Numbered from the stretch's first letter, positions 32,769-41,366 are shown. The stretch: DNA of 64,000 bases from Dyella_D sp052115385 (GCF_052115385.1 NZ_JBFRGP010000003.1:1-64000), one strand, 5' to 3'. The notes: a model not told the origin generated them from the letters alone. Made by a program: numbers and translations.

Positions 32769-32853
32769 GTAGGTTGCTGTGAGCATAGCGAACCCCGACA
32801 TCGCGACCGTGCTGTCCGTCCCGTTGGGGTTCGCTGCGCTCACCCCAACCTAC
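32769..32853. repeat. Palindromic element, family A, copy 6 (partly degenerate)
   Basis: The right half is intact; the left half has changes (GTAGGTTGCTGTGAGC and CGAACCCCGAC). It lies between the stop of the SDR gene and the start of the methyltransferase gene. Confidence 0.85.
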
Positions 32854-32868
32854 GCGACAGGCATGCGC

Positions 32869-33699
32869 TCAATCGATGCGCGTATCGGCCGACACCGCTT
32901 CCCAGGTATCGAGATCGACCAGCAGGCGTTGCGCATGTCCGCGGATCGCATCGACCGCATCGCGGCCGAGCGCGAGGCGCAGCGGGGTTTCGTCGGCTTC
33001 CAGTGCCTTGGCGATCGCGGCGGCGGCCTTGAGCGGATCGCCTTCCTGGGTCTGGTGCATGTCGTGCGCGAAGCGGCGCGTGGCGCCGACGGTCTCGGCG
33101 TACGCGGGCAGCTCCGGCATATGGCGCATGCCGCCGCCAGCGAGATTGGTGCGGAATTGCCCGGGTTCTACGATCAGCACCTTGATGCCGAACGGCGCGA
33201 CTTCGGCGGCCAGTGCTTCGGACAAGCCTTCGAGCGCGAACTTGCTGGCCGAGTAGGCGCTGAAGCCGGCGAACGAGAGCTGCCCGCCGAGGCTGGTGAT
33301 ATTGACGATGGCGCCGCTGCGCTGCGCGCGCAGGATCGGCAGCACGGCGCGGATCACGCCGGCGGCGCCGAAGAAATTGGTGTCCAGCAGCGCGCGCAGT
33401 TCGGCGTCGGGGGTTTCTTCCACGGCGCCGACCACGCCGTAGCCGGCGTTGTTGATCACGATATCCAGCCGTCCGAAACGCTCCACGCCGGCCATCACCG
33501 CGGGCTCGGCTTCGTCGGGCTGGGCCACGTCCAGGCGCTGCGCCAGCACGCGGTCCGGCGCCAGCTTCACCAGCGGGGCCAGCCGCGCGGTATCGCGCGC
33601 GGTGGCGACGACGCGGTCGCCGCGGCTCAGCGCGTAGCGCGCGAAGGCATCGCCGAAACCGCTCGATGCGCCGGTGATGAACCAGACCTTGCCTGCCAT
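32869..33699 (-). CDS. Short-chain dehydrogenase/reductase
   Basis: A 276-residue classical SDR. It shows the nucleotide-binding motif TGASSGFG (about residues 9-16), NNAGYG, the catalytic Ser in ITSLGG and the YxxxK pair (Tyr-Ser-Ala-Ser-Lys) in FSAYSASKFALEG, then PGQFRTNLAG. The LDVAQPDEAEP segment suggests NADP or NAD binding but preference is not clear. Related to oxidoreductases of the DltE type; substrate unknown. The ATG at 33699 is preceded by GGGGG, and the Arg/Pro-rich in-frame extension upstream is not part of it. Confidence 0.88.
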   Translation of the reverse strand: MAGKVWFITGASSGFGDAFARYALSRGDRVVATARDTARLAPLVKLAPDRVLAQRLDVAQPDEAEPAVMAGVERFGRLDIVINNAGYGVVGAVEETPDAELRALLDTNFFGAAGVIRAVLPILRAQRSGAIVNITSLGGQLSFAGFSAYSASKFALEGLSEALAAEVAPFGIKVLIVEPGQFRTNLAGGGMRHMPELPAYAETVGATRRFAHDMHQTQEGDPLKAAAAIAKALEADETPLRLALGRDAVDAIRGHAQRLLVDLDTWEAVSADTRID

Positions 33700-33808
33700 G
33701 GAAGCCCCCGTAATCACGGTAAAAGAACGCACTCCGCGTTCCGGAGCGGCGATGCTAGCGGATCGCCGCGCGGCTTGTCGGGATGCCTTGTGGCACGTGA
33801 AGCGCGCG

Positions 33809-34648
33809 TCAGTGCGACAGCGCGCGCTCGATCGCCTTCTCCGCCAGCGGCGCCATGCGCGCATAGCCGGCGGGCGTGGGATGCACGCCGTCGCTGGCCA
33901 GCTCGGCGTCGAGGCCGCCGTCCTGGTTGGCCATGGCGGCGTAGTAGTCGAGATAGACGGCGCCATTGGCGGCGGCGTACTGCTTGATCCACGCATTCAA
34001 CGCGCGAATCTTGCCGGCCGGCTCCAGGCCGCGGCGCCACGGATAGTCGCTGACCGGCAGGATCGAAGCGAGGATCACGCGGACATGGTGGGCGCGCGCC
34101 AGCTCGGCCATCGAGCGCAGGTTGTCTTCGATCATGCTCGGCGTGGCCACGCCGGTATTGCCGGCGATGTCGTTGGTGCCAGCCAGGATCAGCACGGCCG
34201 CCGGCTTGAGTTCGAGCACGTCCTGGCGGAAGCGCAGCAGCATCTGCGGCGTGGTCTGGCCGGCGATGCCGCGATTCACATAGGGCTTGCCGGGAAAGAA
34301 GCTGGTGTCCTGCTGGCGGCCCCAGTTGTCGGTGATGGAGTCGCCGTAGAACACCACGCGCCGCTCGCCGGCCTTGGGCGCGTCCAGGTGCGCGTTGTCC
34401 TCGCGATAGCGCGAGAGCTGCGGCCAGTCGGCGAGGCGCTGCTGCAGCGAGGCGACGTCCTCCGGCGAGAGCGTGGAGGGCGCGGCGGTGTAGAGCGGGT
34501 CGATCGCTTCGGGCCTGATGTGATCAGGTGCGGGGTGATCAGGTGCGGTGTGATCAGGTGCGGGTTGATCGGGAGTGGCCTGGTCTTGAGCCGAGGCGAG
34601 CGGTGCGATCAGCAGGAGTGCGAGCAGAAGGGTGCGGAGGGCTGGCAC
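33809..34648 (-). CDS. Exported SGNH/GDSL-family esterase
   Basis: A 279-residue exported hydrolase. A signal peptide (LLLALLLIAPLASA) precedes a linker with a repeated five-residue motif (xAPDH) and an SGNH domain with FYGDSITDNWG (Ser104), the Gly and Asn of blocks II and III (NRGIAGQTT, LAGTNDIAGN) and DGVHPTPAGY with the Asp/His. Relatives act as acyl esterases or carbohydrate esterases. A GTG at 34648 begins the signal peptide and is preferred; no ATG is available there. The tandem repeat in the DNA is listed separately. Confidence 0.85.
   Translation of the reverse strand: MPALRTLLLALLLIAPLASAQDQATPDQPAPDHTAPDHPAPDHIRPEAIDPLYTAAPSTLSPEDVASLQQRLADWPQLSRYREDNAHLDAPKAGERRVVFYGDSITDNWGRQQDTSFFPGKPYVNRGIAGQTTPQMLLRFRQDVLELKPAAVLILAGTNDIAGNTGVATPSMIEDNLRSMAELARAHHVRVILASILPVSDYPWRRGLEPAGKIRALNAWIKQYAAANGAVYLDYYAAMANQDGGLDAELASDGVHPTPAGYARMAPLAEKAIERALSH
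34521..34580 (-). repeat. Four tandem 15-bp units in the GDSL gene
   Basis: GTGATCAGGTGCGG-type units start at 34521, 34536, 34551 and 34566; the first three differ at one base and the fourth is degenerate. Each encodes five residues of the linker. Copy number could vary by slippage without shifting the frame. Confidence 0.85.
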
Positions 34649-34762
34649 GGCGGGGTTCCGTTTGGACGTCCGAACGACGAGGACGTCACTTGTAACCGGT
34701 TCACCGCGCCGATGCGAGCCTGAGCGCGGCGCGCTCAAGCTCGTGCCCTCAGGGGCGCGTCT

Positions 34763-35995
34763 TCAGGGTTCCGGGTTCTGCTCGAACTTGCCCAGCACCT
34801 GCCACAGGCTGGCCAGCTCGCGCGCCACGTCGGCACGGTCGCCGTCGCTGATATTGGTGATCAGCACGCGGCCGGTGCCGGTGGTGGGATTGAACGACAT
34901 CTGCACGGTGACGCCGGCGTCGCCGCCGTTATGGCCCAGCTCGCCGCTGACGGTGCGCTGCCAGAACAGGCCCTGGTCCAGGCCGTCGCCGACGCGCACG
35001 CCCTTGGGTTCCTGGCCCTTGGTCCAGGCCGGGGCGAACATGGTCTTGTACGAGGCCGCGCTCAGCAGGCCGGTACGGCCGCCGTAGCCGCTGATCATCT
35101 CGGCCAGGAACTTGCCCACGTCGTTGCACGAGGAATACAGGCCGCTGGCCGCGTACGCGGGGAAGCTGTAGGGCGCGAGCGGCTTCTTGTTCTTGTCGTA
35201 CAGCGTGGCCTGCGGGCCCTGCGTCTCGGACGGCGCCCAGCCGGTGGCGTTCATGCCGAGCTTCTGGAAGATGCGTTCGCGCGTGACCATGCGGTACGGG
35301 CTGCCCGCCTTGTACTCCACCGCCAGCGCGACCACGGCCGAGCCGAGGTTGCTGTAGCGGTAGGTGCTGCCGGGGCTGGTCTTGCTGTAGTTGGCCTCGT
35401 TGTAGCTGGCGCCCTGCGGTTCCAGGTAGGCCTTGAGCAGGCTGCGCGTATCGAACGAGGAGGGCGCGCCCTTGCCGTAGCTCTGCGTGTAGAACGGCTC
35501 GCGATCGACGATGCCGGAACTGTGCGTGGCGAGCTGGCGCAGGGTGATCGCCGACTGCGCGTAATGCGGGTTGTGCACGTCGAACGGCAACTGGCGGCTG
35601 ACGTCGGTATCCAGCGACAGCGCGCCGATCTGCACCTGCTGCATCAGCGCCACCGCCAGGACGGGCTTGGCGATCGAGGCGACCGGCTGCACCGTGTCCG
35701 GCGTATACGGCCGCTTGCTGGCCAGGTCGGCGTAGCCGAAACCCTTGGCGTAGCGCACGCCCGCGCGGTCGACCACCGCCACGCAATAGCCCGGCAGCAC
35801 CGAACGCGCCTGCAGTTCTTCCAGTGCGCGTCCCAGCGTGGACGGCGTCGTGGCGGCGGCGGTGCGCGGCAAGGCCTGCGCGGGCAGGCCGGCGGCCAGG
35901 CTGAGCGCGGCGGCGAGCGCGAATGCAGTAGTGCGGGCCAGCGCCTGGCTTGCGCTGCGACCTGGTGGGGCCGGCGGCATGGTCTGAGCGTGCAT
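34763..35995 (-). CDS. Serine hydrolase of the beta-lactamase/class C family, exported
   Basis: A 410-residue predicted exported serine hydrolase related to class C beta-lactamases, D-aminopeptidases and esterases. After a signal peptide (to about residue 42), the nucleophile motif SIAK (Ser107, Lys110), the YSN triad (YRYSNLGSA) and HNGGDAG (the KTG equivalent) are present. True beta-lactamase activity is unlikely without further marks. AGGGA lies a few bases before the ATG at 35995. It is in tandem with the GDSL gene downstream, with 114 bases between. Confidence 0.88.
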   Translation of the reverse strand: MHAQTMPPAPPGRSASQALARTTAFALAAALSLAAGLPAQALPRTAAATTPSTLGRALEELQARSVLPGYCVAVVDRAGVRYAKGFGYADLASKRPYTPDTVQPVASIAKPVLAVALMQQVQIGALSLDTDVSRQLPFDVHNPHYAQSAITLRQLATHSSGIVDREPFYTQSYGKGAPSSFDTRSLLKAYLEPQGASYNEANYSKTSPGSTYRYSNLGSAVVALAVEYKAGSPYRMVTRERIFQKLGMNATGWAPSETQGPQATLYDKNKKPLAPYSFPAYAASGLYSSCNDVGKFLAEMISGYGGRTGLLSAASYKTMFAPAWTKGQEPKGVRVGDGLDQGLFWQRTVSGELGHNGGDAGVTVQMSFNPTTGTGRVLITNISDGDRADVARELASLWQVLGKFEQNPEP

Positions 35996-36132
35996 GGGTT
36001 CCCTGTTCTTCCTGAAGCGAAGGGGCTCCTGGGTCGGCTATTTTAGCCCGGGCGGGCGCCCTGGTGGGGCAAATTTCGTGCGGTGCAGCACGAAAGCAGA
36101 GTTGCCGCAGGATGTTGCGGGATGCCGGGTGC

Positions 36133-36594
36133 TCAGAACAGCTTGCGGTAGACCACGAAGCCGGAATGCTCGGCCACGTCGTCGTATAGGCGCATGGCCG
36201 TGGCGTTGGTGTGATGGGTCTGCCAGTACACGCGCGGCGAGCCGGCCTGGCGCGCGGCCTCGTACACCGCCTGGATCAGCGCGCGGCCGACGCCGCGGCC
36301 GCGGGCGGCTTCGACGGTGAACAGGTCCTGCAGATAGCAATTCAGGCCGATCGCGGTCGTGCTGCGGTGAAACAGGTAATGCACCAGGCCCAGCAGCTCG
36401 CCTGCGCTTTCCGCCACTAAGGCATGCACGGGTTCGTCGGCGTCGAAAAAGCGCGCCCAGGTGGTGCGGGTGATCTCCTCCGGCAGCGCGGTGGGGCCGG
36501 AGCGGCCGTAGAACGCGTTATAGCGGTCCCATAGCGGTTTCCACGCGGCCAGGTCGCCGGTGCGGAGGGGGCGGACGATGACGGGCTCGGACAT
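36133..36594 (-). CDS. GNAT-family N-acetyltransferase
   Basis: A 153-residue acetyltransferase with the acetyl-CoA site LFTVEAARGRGVGRALIQAV (motif A, about residues 91-110) and the C-terminal motif YWQTHHTNATAMRLYDDVAE. It is the HPA2-like small-molecule type. Substrate unknown. AGGA lies a few bases upstream of the ATG at 36594. It follows the DedA gene on the same strand after 49 bases and may be cotranscribed with it. Confidence 0.88.
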   Translation of the reverse strand: MSEPVIVRPLRTGDLAAWKPLWDRYNAFYGRSGPTALPEEITRTTWARFFDADEPVHALVAESAGELLGLVHYLFHRSTTAIGLNCYLQDLFTVEAARGRGVGRALIQAVYEAARQAGSPRVYWQTHHTNATAMRLYDDVAEHSGFVVYRKLF

Positions 36595-36643
36595 GGGGAT
36601 CCTTATTCGCTCAGTTCGATCGCGACGCCGCGGGCCGGGCTTG

Positions 36644-37270
36644 TCAGGACCCGGCGCTCTCGCGCGCTACGCGGCGCCGATGCCGCCACCACAGCACCAG
36701 CACCACGGCGAGCAGGATGCCGCCCAGCGCCCACAGGCTGCTCTGGCCGCGGCGGATCCACATCACCAGCCACTCGTGGTTGTTGGCGCCGAAATAGCCC
36801 AGGTAGACCCAGATCGGCACGCTGATCAGCGCGGCCAGGCCGTCCAGCATGAAGAAGCGCATGAACGACACGCGATGGGTGGTGCCGGCGGTGATGTACA
36901 CCGCGGTGCGCATGCCGGGCAGGAAGCGGGCGATGAACATCAGGCGGTTGCCGTAGCGCTCGAATTTCTCCTGCACCTTGGCGTAGCGCTCCGGCGTGAG
37001 CACGCGCGCGACCACCCGCCATTGCAGGATGCGCGCGCCGTAGTGGTGGCCGAGCAGGAACATGCCCGCGTCGCCCAGCAGCACGCCGACCATCGACACC
37101 GCGAACATGATGTGCACGTTGCCGTAGCCCAGGCCGGTGATGACACCGCCGGCGACCAGGGTGATGTCTTCCGGCAGCGGCGCGCCGGCACCGCACAGCA
37201 ACAGTGCGATGAAGACGGAGGCGTAGCCGTTCTCGGCGAACAGCATGACAAGTCGTTCAAGCAGGTCCAT
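36644..37270 (-). CDS. DedA-family membrane protein
   Basis: A 208-residue inner membrane protein with about five hydrophobic segments. The signature segments of the DedA/SNARE-associated family are present: ENGYASVFIALLLCGAGAPLPEDI and FERYGNRLMFIARFLPGMRTAVY (each a bit longer than the core G..FxxRF-PG motif). Members support membrane potential, undecaprenyl-phosphate recycling and cell division. The ATG at 37270 follows AAGGA. An upstream extension of 74 residues lacks a ribosome binding site and is not membrane-like. Confidence 0.9.
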   Translation of the reverse strand: MDLLERLVMLFAENGYASVFIALLLCGAGAPLPEDITLVAGGVITGLGYGNVHIMFAVSMVGVLLGDAGMFLLGHHYGARILQWRVVARVLTPERYAKVQEKFERYGNRLMFIARFLPGMRTAVYITAGTTHRVSFMRFFMLDGLAALISVPIWVYLGYFGANNHEWLVMWIRRGQSSLWALGGILLAVVLVLWWRHRRRVARESAGS

Positions 37271-37388
37271 CGACGTCCTTGCCTGGTCGAGCCCCGGCGG
37301 AAAGCGAAGGGCGATGATCCCACAGGCGGGCCAATCCATGGGCGCCGTCCGGCGGGGGCGAAACGGGGGAGGATAACCGCATGTGCGC

Positions 37389-39119
37389 TCAACCAGCGAA
37401 GGATGGGGGCTTGTTGGCCAGCAGGTCGCGCAGCTCGGCTTTCTCCGCGCTATCGAGCGGGCCTTGGCGTTGCTTGGCAAGCAGAAGTTCACGGCGCTGG
37501 GCTATGGCTTCCTGCTCCATGCGCTGCAGCGCATCGAAGAACTCCACGCGTTGCAGCTCGGGCTCGCCGACCACCGTGGCGGCCATCAGTTTTTGCAGTG
37601 CGGGATACTCCGGACGCTCGGCGAAGTGCTCCACCAGCACCACCGGATTGATGCCGGGCCGTGCGCGCGCCAGGTCGATCAGTTCGGCGAGCAGCTCGAT
37701 GCCGGGTTTGTCCAGGCGCAGGAAGCCGTAGGGACGTTCCACCTGGTCGGCCATGCCGGGCTGGGTCAGCAGCAGGGCGATCGCGCTGCGCACCAGGCTG
37801 CGCTGCACCGCGACCGGACGCTGCGCCGGGCGGCGCGGCGCGGCATCGGGCTGCAGCACGGCGCGGGCGCCGGTGCGGCGTTCCAGCTCCTGCGCCATCA
37901 GGTCGCGGAAGGCGCCGTCGGGCAGCCGGGCGATCAGCGGGCGGGCGCGTTCGGCCAGGCGGGCGCGGCCGTCGAGGCTGCCGATGTCCACTTCGTGCGC
38001 GAGTTCGCCGAAGAAATATTCCGACAGCGGCGTGGCGTTCTTCAGGCACTGCTCGAAGCCCTGCTTGCCTTCCTTGCGGATCAAGGTGTCCGGGTCCTCG
38101 CCGTCGGGCAGGAACAGGAAATACGCCTGGCGGCCATCGCGCAGGCGCGGCAGCGCGGCTTCCAGCGCCTTCCACGCGGCGGCGCGGCCGGCGCGGTCGC
38201 CGTCGAAGCAGAACACCACGTCGGGCGCGGCGCGGAACAGCACTTCGGTGTGGTCCGGCGTGGTCGCCGTGCCCAGCGTGGCCACCGCGATCGGCAGGCC
38301 GGCCTGGTGCATGGCGATCACGTCCATATAGCCCTCGACCACCACGATGCGCGCGAGGTTGCTGTTGGCCTGCTTCACCTGCCACAGCGCGAACAGCTCG
38401 CGGCCCTTGTGGAACAGCGCGGTCTCGGGCGAGTTGAGGTATTTCGGGCCCTGCTCGGACTGCAGCACCCGGCCGCCGAAGGCGATCACGCGGCCGCGGC
38501 GGTCGAGGATCGGGAACATCAGGCGTTCGCGGAAACGGTCGTATTTGTTGCCGCGTTCGTTGCTGGCGACCATGCCGGCGTCGTTGAGCAGCTGCATGCG
38601 CTTGGCGTCGCTGCCCAGCGCCTTCAGCACGCCGTCGAAGCCGGCCGGCGCCCAGCCGATGCGGAAGCGCGCGATGGTGTCGGCGTCGAGGCCGCGCTTC
38701 TTGCAATAGGCCTGTGCCTCGGGGTTGCCCGGCAGCTGGCCTTCGTACCAGCGCGCGGCGCTGTCGAGCAGGCTGTAGAGGTCGGTCTTGTCTTCGCGCG
38801 GAGCGTTGTCGCGGCCGCCTTCGAACGGCACTTTCAGGCCGACCGACTGCGCCAGTTCTTCCACCGCGTCGGGGAATTCCAGGCGGTCGTAGTCCATCAG
38901 GAACTTGATCGCGCTGCCGTGGGCGCCGCAGCCGAAGCAGTGGAAGAACTGCTTGGCCGGGCTGACGTAGAACGAGGGCGAGCGCTCGTTGTGAAACGGG
39001 CAGCAGGCGGTCCATTCGCGCCCGGCCTTCTTCAACGGCACGCGCCGCTCGATCACGTCGACGATGTCGACGCGGGAGAGCAGTTCGTCGATGAAGCTGT
39101 CGGGGATACGGCCGCGCAT
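37389..39119 (-). CDS. dnaG: DNA primase
   Basis: A 576-residue DnaG primase that makes RNA primers at the replication fork. The N-terminal zinc ribbon has Cys40, His43, Cys61 and Cys64 (CCPFHNE, HCFGCGAHG). The catalytic core carries RFRERLMFPILDRRGRVIAFGGR and the TOPRIM residues EGYMDVI and CFDGDRAG; a helicase-interaction domain forms the last 140 residues. AAGGAG precedes the ATG at 39119. In the usual order (rpsU, yqeY, dnaG, rpoD) it lies close to rpsU and yqeY here, but three small genes are inserted before it, and rpoD is not the next gene; a DedA gene is. Confidence 0.97.
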   Translation of the reverse strand: MRGRIPDSFIDELLSRVDIVDVIERRVPLKKAGREWTACCPFHNERSPSFYVSPAKQFFHCFGCGAHGSAIKFLMDYDRLEFPDAVEELAQSVGLKVPFEGGRDNAPREDKTDLYSLLDSAARWYEGQLPGNPEAQAYCKKRGLDADTIARFRIGWAPAGFDGVLKALGSDAKRMQLLNDAGMVASNERGNKYDRFRERLMFPILDRRGRVIAFGGRVLQSEQGPKYLNSPETALFHKGRELFALWQVKQANSNLARIVVVEGYMDVIAMHQAGLPIAVATLGTATTPDHTEVLFRAAPDVVFCFDGDRAGRAAAWKALEAALPRLRDGRQAYFLFLPDGEDPDTLIRKEGKQGFEQCLKNATPLSEYFFGELAHEVDIGSLDGRARLAERARPLIARLPDGAFRDLMAQELERRTGARAVLQPDAAPRRPAQRPVAVQRSLVRSAIALLLTQPGMADQVERPYGFLRLDKPGIELLAELIDLARARPGINPVVLVEHFAERPEYPALQKLMAATVVGEPELQRVEFFDALQRMEQEAIAQRRELLLAKQRQGPLDSAEKAELRDLLANKPPSFAG

Positions 39120-39197
39120 AAGCTCCTTAGTGTACGGGTGCGGTCAAGGGCCGGGGCGGGCTTATGCTTGGAGGTTCATGGTCGGGGGAGGCGGGGC

Positions 39198-39830
39198 ATG
39201 GCGGCAAGTGCGCAGGTGCGTTTCAGGCCCGCGGCGGCGGGGGATGTGCTGACGGCGGTACCGTTGATCCATAGCTCCGGGCCGGCGGCGTTCGAATATG
39301 TGTTCGCGGTGCCGGGGCGCAGCGATGCGCAGGCGTTCCTGCGCTACGCCTTCGCCGACGGGGCCGGCGAGTTCGGCTGGCGCAACCACTGTGTGGGGGA
39401 GCTGGACGGGCGCGTGGTGGCGGTCGGCGCTGGCTATGGGGCTTCGACGCATTGGGCATTCACCCTGGCGGCGGCGCGACAGATTCTGGGTTTCTTCGGC
39501 TGGCGGCACGCGGCCGGGGTGATCGCGCGAGGGTTGCGGGTGGAAGGGGTGATCGCGCCGCCGTCCGGCGAGATGCATTACCTGGCGCATCTGGGAGTGG
39601 AGCCGGGCTTGCGCGGGCGAGGTATCGGGCAGGCGCTGATCCGGCATCTGGCCGCGCAGGCAAGCGCCTTGGGGCGCGCGCCGCTGGCGCTGGACGTGGC
39701 GGCGACCAATCCGCGGGCGCAGGCGCTGTACCAGCGCTGCGGCTTCGCGGTGACCGGGGAGCGGCCCTCCACCCTGGCCGATGCGCGGGGACAGGTGCCC
39801 CCGCATCGGCGCATGGAGCGGTGGTCCTAG
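39198..39830 (+). CDS. GNAT-family N-acetyltransferase
   Basis: A 210-residue acetyltransferase with an acetyl-CoA motif HLGVEPGLRGRGIGQALIRHL (about residues 133-153; core is RGRGIG) and NPRAQALYQRCGF near the C-terminus. Relatives are general small-molecule or protein acetyltransferases; substrate unknown. It is divergent from dnaG (78 bases apart) and its stop overlaps that of the convergent DUF1328 gene in a shared CTAG. GGGGGAGG precedes the ATG. Confidence 0.85.
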   Translation: MAASAQVRFRPAAAGDVLTAVPLIHSSGPAAFEYVFAVPGRSDAQAFLRYAFADGAGEFGWRNHCVGELDGRVVAVGAGYGASTHWAFTLAAARQILGFFGWRHAAGVIARGLRVEGVIAPPSGEMHYLAHLGVEPGLRGRGIGQALIRHLAAQASALGRAPLALDVAATNPRAQALYQRCGFAVTGERPSTLADARGQVPPHRRMERWS

Positions 39831-39997
39831 ACGATATGGAACAAGCCGATCGTGGCCAGCACGGCGATCAGGAACAGGATCAGGAAGATGGCGAACAGGA
39901 CCTTGGCGATGGTGCCGGTGACGCCGGCGACCGAGTAAAAGCCCAGCCAGCCGGTGACCAGCGAAACGATGGCGAAAATGATGGCCCACTTGAGCAT
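39827..39997 (-). CDS. Small DUF1328/YtjA-family membrane protein
   Basis: A 56-residue protein of two transmembrane helices (about residues 4-22 and 31-53) starting MLKWAIIFAIVSLVTGWLGF, matching the DUF1328 (YtjA) family. Homologues are small stress- or envelope-related proteins of unknown role. AAGGAG lies seven bases before the ATG at 39997. It converges with the GNAT gene and shares four bases with it. Confidence 0.9.
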   Translation of the reverse strand: MLKWAIIFAIVSLVTGWLGFYSVAGVTGTIAKVLFAIFLILFLIAVLATIGLFHIV

Positions 39998-40146
39998 GCA
40001 TCTCTCCTTCTCGTCGGCCGCGATGACGGCGTCCACGAGGGTGGGCGTGCCGGTGTGAAGGAGTTGGCTGGATAATGGCTGGGCGGCGTCATGCTGCGCC
40101 GCGGCTTTCACGCTGCGTTGGAAGCGGTTTAGTTCGGAGATACGCC

Positions 40147-40464
40147 ATGTTGACGGCGATGATGATGCGCGCACAGCGCGCGATCGTGCGGCGCTTCGAG
40201 GAAGCGGGCGCGACGAGTATGGAATCGGCGCGCGGCGTCGAGGAACTGAAGCTCACCCCGGGCATTGCCTGGTACCAGCTGCTGGAGCGCGGCGTGCTGC
40301 GCTGTCCGGGCGAGGGACGCTATTTCGTCGACCTGGCGCGCTGGGAGCAGCTGAGCGGCCAGCGCCGCCACCACACATGGGTGATGGTGGTGGCGGTCGT
40401 GGCCCTGGTGCTGCTGCTGTTCTGGCTGCGTACGGCCGGTGGCCTGGGCCACCACGTGCCTTAG
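40147..40464 (+). CDS. Unrecognised small membrane protein (105 residues)
   Basis: A 105-residue protein with an Arg-rich amphipathic start (residues 1-20), a soluble middle and one transmembrane helix near the C-terminus (about residues 78-96, VMVVAVVALVLLLFWL). I do not recognise it. GGAGA lies just before ATG 40147. It converges with yqeY; the stops overlap by four bases in TTAG. It belongs to the inserted small genes between yqeY and dnaG. Confidence 0.7.
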   Translation: MLTAMMMRAQRAIVRRFEEAGATSMESARGVEELKLTPGIAWYQLLERGVLRCPGEGRYFVDLARWEQLSGQRRHHTWVMVVAVVALVLLLFWLRTAGGLGHHVP

Positions 40465-40904
40465 GCCAGGCGGGCTTTCACGCGGGCCGAGACCACGGCC
40501 ATGTCGGCGCGGCCGGCGGCCTGTTCCTTCACCGCGGCGACCACCTTGCCCATGTCGCGCATGGAGCTGGCGCCGGTGGCGGCGATCGCGGCGGCGACCA
40601 GTTCGTCGATCTCCGCCTCGCCGAGCTTGGCCGGCAGGTAGGCCTCGATCACGCTGACTTCGGCGCGCTCGACGTCGGCCAGGTCCTGGCGCTGGGCCGC
40701 GTCGTACTGGGTGATGGAGTCGCGGCGCTGCTTGAGCATCTTCTCCAGCACTTCCAGGGTCTGCAGGTCGTCCAGCTCGATGCGCTCGTCCACCTCGCGC
40801 TGCTTGACCGCGGCCAGCATCAGGCGGATCACCGCCAGGCGCGCCTTGTCGCCGCCGCGCATGGCGGTCTTCATGTCTTCGGTGAGCTGCTGCTTGAGGG
40901 ACAT
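40461..40904 (-). CDS. yqeY: GatB/YqeY domain protein
   Basis: A 147-residue YqeY-type protein: a fully helical domain related to the C-terminal tail of the GatB amidotransferase subunit, probably tRNA-associated. The core SLKQQLTEDMKTAMRGGDKARL and SMRDMGKVVAAVKEQAAGRAD are typical. Its usual place is next to rpsU and dnaG, as here. GGAGA precedes the ATG at 40904. It follows rpsU after 199 bases that contain two hairpins. Confidence 0.93.
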   Translation of the reverse strand: MSLKQQLTEDMKTAMRGGDKARLAVIRLMLAAVKQREVDERIELDDLQTLEVLEKMLKQRRDSITQYDAAQRQDLADVERAEVSVIEAYLPAKLGEAEIDELVAAAIAATGASSMRDMGKVVAAVKEQAAGRADMAVVSARVKARLA

Positions 40905-40950
40905 GTCACTCTCCGGGGGAGGGGCCGTTGGCGTTAAGGAAACGCATAAA

Positions 40951-40977
40951 GCCGGCGTTGCCTGAGGCAACGCCGGC
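40951..40977 (-). terminator. Hairpin between rpsU and yqeY
   Basis: Perfect 12-bp arms GCCGGCGTTGCC and GGCAACGCCGGC around TGA. On the minus strand it is followed by TTTATG, a short T run. It lies in the tail of the rpsU transcript and could attenuate readthrough to yqeY. Confidence 0.6.
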
Positions 40978-41077
40978 CGATGCTGGAGCGATAAGGCAGC
41001 GGCTGCGGATGCACGCGCCGGCTGCCATGGCCTCGAAGGTCAAGGCGGCGCCGCGGGCGCCTGGCCTGGACCTTCAG

Positions 41078-41097
41078 CGTCCGCCGGAGGGCGGACG
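41078..41097 (-). terminator. Second hairpin just after rpsU
   Basis: Arms CGTCCGCC and GGCGGACG around GGAG, six bases after the rpsU stop. There is no T tract. It may protect the 3' end of the rpsU message. Confidence 0.4.
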
Positions 41098-41103
41098 GCA
41101 GGC

Positions 41104-41319
41104 TCAGTACAGGCGCGTACGACGCGAGGTATCGCGCGACAGGCGGCGCAGGTGGCGCTTCACCGCGGCGGCACGCTTGCGCTTGCGCTCCTGGGTCGGC
41201 TTTTCATAGAACTCGCGCTTGCGGGTCTCGGCCAGGACGCCGGCCTTCTCACAAGTACGCTTGAAGCGACGCAGGGCAAGCTCGAACGGCTCGTTCTCGC
41301 GGACTTTTACGCTGGGCAT
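41104..41319 (-). CDS. rpsU: 30S ribosomal protein S21
   Basis: A 71-residue S21, the small basic protein that helps the 30S subunit select mRNA by the Shine-Dalgarno interaction. MPSVKVRENEPFELALRRFKR and the Arg/Lys-rich end match the family well, and the length is right. CGGAG precedes the ATG at 41319. It is divergent from tsaD and headed by the promoter at 41367-41396. Confidence 0.98.
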   Translation of the reverse strand: MPSVKVRENEPFELALRRFKRTCEKAGVLAETRKREFYEKPTQERKRKRAAAVKRHLRRLSRDTSRRTRLY

Positions 41320-41366
41320 GGAAACTCCGAGTGGTAAACTTGCCCTTCTGATCGGGCGAGCCGCGA

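Noticed and set aside
31989..32853. Similar short peptides starting MSAANPN and continuing GFAALTPTYA before several genes
   Set aside because: They are translations of the palindromic element, not conserved protein N-termini. Starts were moved downstream of the elements.
34763..35995. Calling the serine hydrolase a beta-lactamase resistance gene
   Set aside because: The SxxK and YSN motifs define a broad family. No feature specific to antibiotic hydrolysis is visible.
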